From the NCBI GenBank assembly GCA_963691655.1, contig OY829326.1:53437776-53501775 (forward strand): a stretch of DNA of 64,000 bases, read 5' to 3'. The position numbers and the translations under genes are program-made. Positions within the stretch are counted from its first letter, which is position 1. Each line of letters opens with the position of its first letter. Origin of the DNA: Toxonevra muliebris (Eukaryota > Arthropoda > Insecta > Diptera > Pallopteridae). The notes under the pieces are model-generated. The model made no database searches, was not told where the DNA came from, and saw only the letters and a list, made by a program, of their open reading frames with translations. Below are positions 32,267-44,000 of this stretch, piece by piece.

Positions 32267-33313
32267 CAAGGCCGTATTTAGGGGGAGGGTTTTGGGGGTT
32301 CTGACCCCCCCCCCGAAATGTGAAAACTTTATTCTAGTTTTTGAGATTAATTGCCAATGGATGGAAAAAAAGTCAAAATAAAATCTGTTTAACAATATTT
32401 TTTACTTCCATCGGTATTTTTTTCTAAAAAGTCAAATATAAAAAATAAATTTGAAATCTTAATTACACTATGCGATCAAATCCGATTTGTTTTCTTCGAC
32501 TTGAGGTTTGACTACGAATTCAAAAAGAGAAGGTGATACTGAGCGCTCCTGCATTCATAGTTTTTCTAGGTCAGTAACTGTTTTTGATTTAAGGTTTCGT
32601 CCTGAATCAGTTTAAAAAGTTTAAAAATTAATAAAAATATAAAAAAATTATCGGATCCTTGTAAAATAAGACTTGCTTGAACCCCAATTTTTTCCTTAAA
32701 CGTGACGTGATGGGAAGTTTTTGACCTCAGATTCGTGTTCAACGTGAAAAATTCTTTCGCAAAAACTTCATCTTATTAGCAAAATCCATCTTAAAATTAA
32801 TTTTTTAACGCATTATTGCTCAGAGCACCACGACTAGAAAGATCTCTTTCAATGCTGTGACTTCACGAATTCAGGGAATATAAGCCAACCTCATCCGGGT
32901 TCCTTATCATTGATAATGGCTCAAATTCCCAATGATGATCATTTAAAAAAATGAGCCTTTACTATTTTTGGTAATTTTTTTGAGGTTGGGTACATCATCA
33001 GTAGTGGGAAGTCAATGAGTTAATGAAATTATGTCCCTCACGATAAAAAAAAATGCACTAGAATGCAAATTAAATAATATTTATTTGAAAAAATTTAATT
33101 TGATTATTCTGGGAATTTTTTGTCACTTTTGGCCATTTTTTTAGGGTTAAGAATAAAAAAAAATCGGAAAATTTTTCCTAAAATTTTAATTTTATAGGGT
33201 CCATCAAATGTATCATTGATTTAATTTATTGTATTTCAAAATCAGTTTGATAAAAATTATTTATGAATATTTTCTGAAACCCCCCCCGAAAAAAATTTCT
33301 GGCTACGGCCCTG
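32267..33313. mobile_element. hAT-type non-autonomous element (1047 bp) with exact 8-bp duplication
   Basis: Ends CAAGGCCGTA and, inverted, CAGGGCCGTA, each followed by G-runs on the same strand sense. GTGTGAAA is duplicated exactly on both sides (32259-32266 and 33314-33321). The ~1-kb interior has no intact transposase. A truncated relative of its right end occurs at about 47000-47110. The CAGGG-type end plus 8-bp duplication points to the hAT superfamily. Confidence 0.88.
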
Positions 33314-33321
33314 GTGTGAAA

Positions 33322-34228
33322 GTATTATATTGTATGGATAGTATGGGAAAAAATTGTTGGCAAGAATTGCCATATAAGTTTTTTGCATTATTTAAAATTT
33401 TTTCATCATCCTAATTTTCGAAAATAATAAAAACAAGTCAATGGCGGTAAGTGTTGTTCATATAAAAAAAAATAAATTGTTAAAAAATTTCGTTATTAAC
33501 CAATAAAAAAAAATAGCTGTGAATGCAGAATTACTTAGTAGCACTTCCAGTTTCAGAATTCAAAGTCAAGCTCTATGTCAAGGACAACGAGTTGCATTTT
33601 GTTGTACACTGTAATTTTAAAAAATTTTTACTAAACTAAAATGACACATTTGTAGTTATGATTTGTTATTAATCTTAATCATATTCTTAGGATATGTTTG
33701 TAAAATAATTAGAAATTGAAGAAAACAAAAATATTGAAGAAATGAAGTAAAGAAATTCGTAAAAAAATCTTTTAATGCTTAATACATCTAGTTAGTTCTG
33801 GCATATACAATCACTTTTATTCTTATTATTGTTTGCTTATCTCTTAAAAATATTTAGGTATATAAAAATCTATGTGTATAAATATATTTTTATATGTATT
33901 TATATATATTTAGGTATATAATTTTCAATACTAAAGCTTGTGTAGAAAATCGTAGGCGTTAAAAGCAGAAACGTATACGTTCTAAATAACATTTTTGCTG
34001 ATACAGTTGAAACGTATTTGAAACGTATTGAAAAAACGAACATCTCACAAATTATAAAAAATAGACTTAATATTTTTAACTGCCCGCGCCCACGATATTA
34101 ACCTGAATGAAAAACGTTTTATTTGCATGCGATAAGACACCAAGGGCACACCCACCACATATATACATACGCAGCAATTATGCACTAAATGAACGATCTA
34201 GCTATGAAATATTTTAGTAGATAACTCT
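33322..34228 (-). other. 3' flank of the ZnT gene
   Basis: AT-rich, and includes the 3' untranslated region of the minus-strand ZnT transcript. No other gene seen. Confidence 0.4.
34118..34123 (-). promoter_or_regulatory. Candidate ZnT poly(A) signal AATAAA (minus strand)
   Basis: A canonical hexamer read on the minus strand (TTTATT on +), about 105 bp past the stop codon. Confidence 0.5.
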
Positions 34229-35034
34229 TTATGCTTGTGTTTCTGTTGTTGTTGTTGAACTTGGGGTTGATGTAGTCTCTGTGTTTGAGTCTGTTATCTC
34301 TAAAGTTGGACTTGGAGGCGGTGACGTTTTCGTTTCGGGGCACTCTTCACTTGTAATTTTTGGTGCTGAAGGTGGCGGCGTTTTCGTTTCCAGGCATTTA
34401 CCATTTGCCAGCTTTGCTGTTACAACTGGAGATGAAGGCGGCGTTATCGTTACTTTGAATTCTTTATGTGGAATATCGTCTGTTTTGCATTCTTTTACAG
34501 TTGCCACTGTTGCTATAGAATCTCGATTAGCTTCGCCTTTAGTTTTCTGTATTCCTCTCTTATTTACTAGATTATTTACTACATCTGTCATTTCCACTGT
34601 TTCAGTCTCTAATACTCGTCTGCCACCGTTATTTTCGTTGGCTCCACTACCATTCGGAAAGGTGCTTATTTCACGGAGATCCGTACGCGAATCTTTACAA
34701 CAAACTTTGTCAACACATTCATTAACATTGCATTGCACTAGACACTCGAGTGATGGTATCATTTTCCCATCCTCAAATTCCGGCTGTATAGTAATCTCGG
34801 TAATGTCTTTACTATTAAAGTACGAACGAACGTCATCGATAATTTTCGTATATAGTTTGGGATTTTTAAATTTAATATGCACTGTTGCTATACATTTATG
34901 AGCCGATAGCTGCCAAATGTGTAAATCATGATAGCTAACAATTTCGGGGAATTTTTCTATTAGGGTTTTTTCGAAGTTTTCCATATCAATAGAGCCGGGT
35001 ATGGTCTGCAGTAGGATAAGACAGGATTCCTTCA
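34229..35034 (-). CDS. ZnT exon 3 (cytosolic domain and tail)
   Basis: Acceptor CATTACAG. Its first two bases TG join A from exon 2 to make Met311, then KESCLILLQTIPGSIDMENF matches the start of the family's C-terminal domain. After the Cys cluster the last ~140 residues are rich in Thr, Pro, Ser and Glu (for example TKTPPPSAPKITSEECPE), probably disordered. Stop TAG... the frame closes at 34229. Confidence 0.9.
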
Positions 35035-38000
35035 CTGTAATGTAAAAAAGGATAAAATATAATTAGAAAAATTTAAACAATTACTTGAAGTTAGAACAGT
35101 GCGATTAGAAATATGATTAATCGGTTAGTCGAATAATTAAGTTTTGTTTTTTATTAATCAGAAACTAATTGATTCGATTTATCCGAATCTAATTAGATTA
35201 ACCTATTAGAATCTATTTAATGTTCCTGGTTAATATTTTTTAGATTATTCGATTAATCAACGTTATAATTATTCAAGCTGTTCATATAATCGATAAATCG
35301 CACTGCCCCTCCACTCATTCAACTCCTCTCGTACTTACTATATGGATAACTGAGTGATACCAGCAATACACATGAGAATATCGATAATATTGGATCAATA
35401 AATTTGGCCGTATGTTGCTCATCTTCTGCCATGTATACAATCAGTGCACAAACAATAACAAAAATCGTACTCGATACATCACGCAACATTTCTACGGCAC
35501 CCTGTCGCTTTGCAGCATAATACACTTGACCAATTTCACGTTTTAGATCTTCCTTCAATTTCTGATCATTATGTGTCCTTGATAATTGCCGCTCATCGGG
35601 TTTCAATGCCAAATCGCCACTATTCGACATAGCACGATCGAGAACAACATCACCATCAGGTGTTACATGCAGAAAACTACCCTGGTGCATTGTATAGCCG
35701 CCGATTAGCAAATATGTCAATCCATTCAATATCATGCCAGCAAATCCCAATATCATTACAGGTATTGGTAAATGCATAGTATCCTGATGATCGATGTGCA
35801 CCAGGGTTTGTATCGCTTCAAGAACAAGTGAAAACGAAAAGGATGCAAGTACTATACAAACGATTAGCATTGTCAGGATGTCAATGCGGGCCCAGCCGAA
35901 GGTATTGCGTAACTTCATTTCACGACGTTCTCGTTTTTTTAACGATTGTTCCGATGACGACATATTAACAACGATCACTTTCTCATTGTTAATGTCAAGA
36001 TGACTGGTATTGCTGCTGCCAGCACTAGGATCCATAGAGCTTGGTAGCTCTCTGTTGTAATCCGATTTACGTTTACTGTGCTGTTGGAAGAAAGAAATAG
36101 AGGGGAAATTGAAATATTAGAAGTGAAGCATATATGTATGTATTCAATTGTCTGCACTTATAATAAATAAGATAAATGTAGTATCGTAATCTTTACTTGA
36201 TACTAGATTGGAGTGTTTATTTAATACGGACGGAATTCATGTTCCGACCCCTCCTATATACTAAAATTAGGTTTTAAGTGATCGAAGAATAAGGGCTATA
36301 ATTTTTTTATTTTTGGATTATAGTTTTTTGTAATGGTTAGCTTGAAAACAGAGCAGTTCTAGAAAAAGAAAAATCCTTACTCAACATTACCATTTTATTT
36401 GCTAAAATTGATTTCTAAGTAGTTTGAAAGGAATGTTGGAATAAACCTGATCATCTGGTTGGTTTTGAAAAAATGCCACTGTTGACAATGATGGTGTTCC
36501 TTCGAAGTCGACAGAGGATTCCGTCCAGTGAAATAGGAAATTGAGTTGAGAAATTTAAATTGAAAAAACGTTACGACATGAACGATGAGGAGAGGTTCTT
36601 GGGAGAATATAGGTAAGTATACTATATAGACATAAAATTTTGGATCCGAACTAATTTGGTGTCATTGGCGCAAGTTTGTCAGTAAGCTAATTTGCCGCAT
36701 TTGGATTGAAGACACTTAACAGGAGACTCTCCAACAACTGCTTTATCCCAAAAAGTGCCAATAATCGGCATCATCGGTCCTTACTACTTTAAAAATGGTT
36801 CAACGGAGTCAACGTGATGGCCAACGGCATCAGGTGTAGAAAAATGATTCGTGGGTTTTTCGTACTGCGATTGGATGGCTTGAATTTGGAAGACAAACTA
36901 TCGGGATATTGAAGGAAATGTTCGGGAAATAAATGAGAAAGAGAAACAGAAAAAATTTATCTCTGAAATCGTATGGTCTTAAACTTTTGAACAATTTTCT
37001 TTGAAATATGTGAAGTCACTAGTCTATGCGGACAAGCCAGCAATTGTTAACGATGGACGATTTGTTACAAAGTGTTTTATAGGGGAGGGAGAGGTCAGCA
37101 ACTGCGTTACGTAACGTCAATTTCATACTATCAAATACAGATGAGTTCAAAATTATACTAGTTTTTAAAATAAAATTTTTTTCATGCACATTTGTTGCGA
37201 GGTGATCTTTTTATGGATTTTCTCCCTCTGAATTTGAAAATCGGGGATAATATTTTTTTTGGATCAGTTTTTGAGATATTGTAATTTTTTCTACTTTTTT
37301 ACACTTCAAAAATCATATTTCGTTCTTGATACCAAATCGGATTTTTAATTTGTTAACAGATTCAAAAGATATCGATGAAAATAGCTCAGATTAAAAAAAA
37401 AATTCAATTACTACTGATTCTGTGGCCACGGAAAAATAACACAGCCATACAAAAAAAAAATGTTTTTTCGTCGCTGGAGCCCAGACCATGTTTACGATAT
37501 GTTTTTGGGATCGCTGAATTCGAATCCGAAATCCAAAAAATCCCTGTACGTCAGGGTTCCGCCATGACCCCAAAAACCTCATAATTTTTTCGAGCCCGGG
37601 GGCAGACCATGTTTATTATATGCTTTTGGGGTCGCTGAATCCGAATCCAATACCTCGTTATCTAAACTAAGTCGAAAACCTGACATGCTGGGGTTTTTTT
37701 GACCTCGGATTTAGCGACCCCAAAAGCCTATAGTAAATAATTCCATCTGGTTTTTGTGGTTATGTCGAACCCTGACGTGCTGGGGTTTTTTGGACCTCGG
37801 ATTCGAATATTGCGACCTCAAAAACATATAGTAAACCTGGTCTGACCCCTAGATCTGAAAAAAAATATTTTTTCATGAGGTTTTTTGAGGTTATGCCAGA
37901 ACACTGACGGATTTTATGGATTCGGATTCAGCGATCCCAAAAACATTTAATAAACATGGTCTGACTCCCGGACTCTAAAAAACATTTTTTTGTGTCTCTG

Positions 38001-41000
38001 TGTAATGAAAAACAATGAAAATCAAGTTGAAACTTTTACGCAAAAAGGTAAGACCAACGAGAAGAAAAGCGACCAAAAAATGACAAAATTATAAGCGATT
38101 AAATAAATAAACTCAAATCCCACATCTTCTGAATATACTAATTTTTTAGACACTTTATTTTTTTGGTATTTTCATATTATTAGAATATGTTAGAAATAGT
38201 TGTGGTTCTTGCTTTGTGTTCGGTTACTTTTGGGATTCGTTTCTCTTGTGAGGAACCATACGTAGTCTCCCAAAACCCTATCTTGTCGTGTTCGCCAATT
38301 ACGTCACCAAATTGTTCGGAATGAAATTCAAATGTAAAAAATGGATTTTGAAATGATAAAAGAATAATATAGGAAATAAACAAGAAATGAAAAATAATTG
38401 CCTCATAGTTTTTATTGTTACCAAGAAAATTGGTAACAATCCATGAAATAAATTCCAGGCTTTGTTTTCAACGGGTGTTAAATATGTTGGAAAATCTGTG
38501 CTTTTGAGTAATTTTTTTAATTAATGTCCAAAATTAGCGTAAGCGCCATCGAAATTGTTTTTTAATAAAAAATTTGACTTTAGTCCCAGTAGTATTCTTC
38601 CACAAATTTAAGGATGCCCATTGCAAACGATTCTAAAGAAAATCTCACCTCTAACAGCTAAATTAACGTAAGCGCCAACAAGTAAATTTTCCAGGAGAAG
38701 GTCTCATGTATTTCTTTTTGTACGACGGTATATGGAAAATTGAAAGCAACCAACTGGAATGGTTTACAATGGGCATGAATTAGTTTGTAGAAAGATGCTC
38801 TTGGTGCTAAAATCCAATTTTTCATAAGGAAAGAGAAGATTTTGGAAAAAATGGCAGTTGCGGTTCATCATAAAAAGTGTAGGTAACATTTTTTAATGGA
38901 TATTGAAAAAAAAAAAAAATTTCTGCAAATATTGGCAACAAATTCAAAATACATAGATAAATCCATAATAAATTTTTCACATTGTGACATAATTTTGTTG
39001 TTTTGTAAAAATACTTGACAATAATGTATGAATTTTTCACCGATTTCGGTATGAATGGTCAAAGACATACATACATATATTTGTGGTTTTTGAAATGTTA
39101 AACCTCATTCGATTTATATGCGCATATGGTTGAGGCAACTTCTTATATAATACACCTATCCAATATATGGTTGGATGAATGGAATTTAGAGTAAATTTGG
39201 CGTACGCATAGTTAAACTAGCCAACTAACTGCATTGCTCTAAGTTTCAACGTGTTTGCAATGCGTTAACTTTTTATCGCTCAGCGTTTTTGAATAATTAA
39301 TGGCTCGATTTGGGGTGAAACACACTTTTGAACTTAATTTGTTTGTTTTTTTTTTCTAAAGCGTTTTCATTTTTTGTTTTGATTTTGCTTTTCTTTTTTA
39401 CGTTTTGTGATTTGCTTTGTTTGGTTTGTTTATTTTACTTGCACTTTTGCGTTTAATTAGCGCGATAGTTTCTTTTTAGTTTCCTACTCTTTGTAGTAGG
39501 GTATTTATGAACTTGGAATATAGTTTATGATACAAGAAAAGGGGGGAGCGCAACCAGATAATTTTTAGATTTAAAATTTACTTTCATGACTTCATTTGGT
39601 TTGGTTACTGTTCTCTTTAAGAGAACTTGCTTAGATCAATTTGCTTTATTCTTCATTCATCCATTCCATCAAAATGTAGTCTACCCTATAAAGTTGCTAT
39701 GGCTGGTTTGAATTTTATTTACTTTTCATCAATATTTGTTTGTATTTTTTTTTATAAATTATGTTTTTTAATTTTTAATGCAAATTAATTTTGCAGTTCA
39801 TTTCATTTGCTATTGTTGTTGCTGTTTTATTTTTGTTTTGTTCAATAATTTGATAATTTAAATGAAATATTTAATGTTACACCTTGCATGAGATTCATTT
39901 TATTGGTTTATTAACCTCGAAAATTAAATAAAATATGGGCTAATGAACGGCAAAATTATTTTTGTTTTTATTTCTACACAAGTATTTTATAATCTACATG
40001 TACATATCATAGGGTCTGTCAGAGATGTGACATGTATTATTAGTTTTTAACCAAGTATATTTATATTTTACCCATAATACTTAACATTTTGTACTTGTCT
40101 ATTTTTTTATGAAAAAAAGAACTGAAAGTTATTTCTTATCGCTGCGGTAATTTTTATGTGTTTAATTATATTTAAATTAGTTTATATAAGAAGTGATTAA
40201 ATTATGTTATACTTTTTTATCACATTACAGATGACACTCGATAAAACTAACACTTAGTTAATATTTACGTACGTTACTTTGTGTTTATTGGAATCAATAT
40301 ATTTTTGTCTGTTTTATCAAGTTCTGACTGTAGTTTATAAGTTTTGATAACGATTTGGTTTTTTCTGTTCTGTTTTTTTTTTTTTACTGATAAAAACTTT
40401 TTGTGTGTTATAAGACATAGTAAATTAGTGAAATTTTTTATGATATTAATACTTGTGTACCTTAGAGACCAGAAAAGTTGTATAAAATCGTATAGTTTAT
40501 TGGAAGTAGGTACACGCATATGAGAGGCATGTTTTAATAACATGATAAGCTACAAAATTTTAATTAAGCAATATCATGCCTATACGCATACATGTGAACA
40601 CTATAAAGGATTCAGCTGTTACCCAATAGTTGTAAAAAAATTTGAATATAATAGCTCTGTTTACGTACTTTTCCATCAAAAACTTTCAGGGAGAGAGTAA
40701 AAGAAATATTGAGAAAAAAATTGTCACAAAGAGAGACTATCAGAAAAAGTACGTGTACAGAAAACTATTAAAAACTTTCAACTAAACAGCTGATCCGTTG
40801 TTTTGACAGTTAATTTTTGCCGCGAAAAAATATTGTGCAGTTTATAATTTAATTAATTCAAAGAATAATTTGTTGAATTTCCAAATGCCAAAGTTTATCT
40901 TTTCACAGAATTTTGATTGCAGTTAGATTTCAGTATATTTTAAACGATACAGCACTAATTAGGATTAACGAAAAGTGTGATCTTGGGGTTCTTTTTGATT

Positions 41001-44000
41001 CCAAAATGTGATTTTCCAAGCATATTGACTACTTAATAGTTAAAGCTAGATCTATGCTTGGATTTATTATAAGGAACTCCAAAGATTTTTCAGATCCTTA
41101 TACTCTCAAAGCTTTATATTTTTCATTTGTGAGGTCTATATTGGAGTATTGCAGCATTATCTGGGATCCTTTTTATTCTATTCAGTCGTTAAGAATTGAA
41201 AGGGTTCAGAGAAAATTTACGAGATGTGCCATTCATAAATTGCGCTGGAATACTGATATGCCATCTTATAGAATCAGATGTCTCTTGCTTGGTATACAAT
41301 CTCTTGAAGTTAGGCGTAAATACTTCTCTGTTATGTTTGTAAGAGACATTATTAACAATCATATTGATTGCCCACCTCGTCTTCAATTAATTGGCTTTTA
41401 TTGTCCCACTCGTTACTTAAGATCTAGTCTTTTATGAACCTTATCATAGAGTAAACTACTGCCGCAATGAGCCTATAACACGTTGTTTAAGGGAAGCAAA
41501 TGAAGTCTGCGGCTACTTAGATTTTTATAATCATTCAAATCGATGTAAATTTAAAAATAGTTTAATTATGACACTGCAATACCCAAGTTAATTATTATTT
41601 AAGTTAGCATTTAGAATATCTAGTAGTCTAATTGATGAAATTGAAATAAATAAATAAATAAACTTTTGACGAATTCATTGCGTGTGGCACACTCGCATTC
41701 ACAAATATTTACATTTTCAAAACCACAAATTCCCTTTAACAAATTTTACACAACTAAAATTATTGTTGACATTTTTATATTTAACAGTTGTTTTATTTTC
41801 GGCTGCTGAAAATTTGTGAAAGTACAAATTTTTCTTTCAGAAACTTTCAACTACTTTTTTCTCTCTCACATTCTTACGCTCTGGTTTTTCTCTCCCATTG
41901 AAAGTTTTTCGAGTACGTGAACACTTTTCTAGTGAAAACTATTAACAATTGTTAACAATTTTTTGTACGGGAACAGACCTAATATTATCGTTATATTTTG
42001 ATTTTCAGATTTCTCATTATTCAAAAATAAATCCTTCAGATGTATTGAAGAACATGATGAAGAACATTTCATAAATTCAGATTAAAATTGGTCCAATATT
42101 AAACTGATTTCTTAACTAAAATGTCGAAACCATGGAAATCTAGAGAGTCCTAAAAGTTCTGATTGAATTAAAACCAATGAATTTTGTTTCATTTTTTTTA
42201 TCATACAGTTCGGCAAAAAGTCTGGTTTTCACCCTGCAAATATCAGGAATAGTGCTTTTTAATATATGATTTTTAAAATTATAAATCATGTCAGGTTTTT
42301 AAAATCTCCTTATCTAAAAGTGTCAAAATGGCAGTTTTCGATCATATTCATATTATGGCATAATGCTTCATGGAGGCCGTAGAACGAGTTTTTTTGCATC
42401 TATTCAGGTGAGTGTGAGTTATATTTGAACACAAATGGAAGGAACCTACAGTTTTATGCCGAATTCGAACGGCGAAGTGAAAAGATTTTCTTAGGCATTT
42501 TTTGTTTTTGGAGGTTTGCCATTATCATCCAAGAGGTGAGAGATGTTGCCGTGTAAAAATCTGTATTTTTTATTTTTGATTTTTGACCATGCGGAGCAAT
42601 GAACTCGCACACTAACCACTACGTCACGGCGGTCATTTTGTAAACATGATCCATGACGACATAACAAGCTTAGTTTCTTTTTGAATTTCCAAACGGCTAC
42701 TTCCACGGCAGATTTATACCAGATGATAGCAACATTACAACATGTACAATAAGACCATAACAACTCACTGCTTTGTCGATATAAAGACCCAGAAATGTCA
42801 AAGATACAAGAACAAATGCATAGGAAACATAAAAAACAAAGATTTTTACAGTTCTGGGTCTCTTTACAAAAAAAAAAATTAAAATGGAAGAAGAGATAGT
42901 AGACGCTGCTATTATCTGGCAAATCCTCCTTAGACCCTCTCTTAGAGAGAGGACACACAAGAGTGAATTTCAGGCAAATTTAGCATTTCATTGAAATGCG
43001 TCTGAAATGCGGAATTTCGCCATGCAAAAACTGTCAAATGAAATTGTGCATTTCAGACTCATTCCAATGAAATGCAATTGAAATGCAGGAAGCAACTAGC
43101 AACCCTCAAACACAAGGTTGTAAATCTATTACTTTTTTAGACATTTTGAACATGGAGTTGAAGAGTAACTTTTTATTTACACAATATACACATCAAAATT
43201 CTTCTTCTTCTCCAAACTTACAATCTATCAAAAAACCAATTTGGAATTCCTTTTTAGTTGTGTGTCGACATAAATTTGAAATTAAGAATTTCAACGAAAT
43301 TCGCTCTCGTGTGTCCGCACTATTATACAATTGTCAAATGAACAACGTTGCTTCTTTGGGAAAATACAGTGTTGCCATTAAGAAGAAGTGCCGCTCAGGA
43401 TTACAAATTTCAAGTCGCATAACGACAACACAAAAATGCCGTATGCCCTTTCCCATTAAATTACACAGCCACACAAAAAAAAAATGTTGTTCTGATCTGG
43501 GAGTCCGACCATGTTTGCTAAAACATTTTTGGGGTCGCTGAATCTTAATCCGAGATCTATTCATCCCCATCATATTAGGATACTGCTATAACCTCAAAAA
43601 ACCCATAATTCTCACATACTTTATTTCAACAAAAAAATCAGTCTTCTTTAGGTTCGTTCTATTCTCATGAATTTGAAAATGTAATTGCTTTTTTGGTATT
43701 TTTCAACGGTTCAACATTACCCTACAAGAATTATAATTTATATTGGGAGCCCATGAGTGTTCACCAATATGCAAATCGAAAATTTCCTTGTGTGTGACTT
43801 TGATGTCATCGAAACCAATCCAATTGTACCAATTATGTAAAAATCCTGATGTGATGGTGTTAAATAGGCCTCAGATTCGGATTCAGCGACCCCAAAAATA
43901 TGTAGTAAACATGGTTGGACTCCCAGAACAGAACAAAAATCTTTTTTGTGTGGCTGTGTTATTTCGTAAAAAAATTAAAAGTACAAAAAGAGAAACAAAG

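Noticed and set aside
34281..34901. 206-codon + strand frame over ZnT exon 3
   Set aside because: Antisense shadow. The minus strand carries the recognisable ZnT cytosolic domain.
42491..43541. Open frames of 155 (minus) and 152 (plus) codons
   Set aside because: The plus frame runs into the CACAG foldback element and has no domain. The minus frame is Cys/Phe-rich without motifs or matching splice sites.
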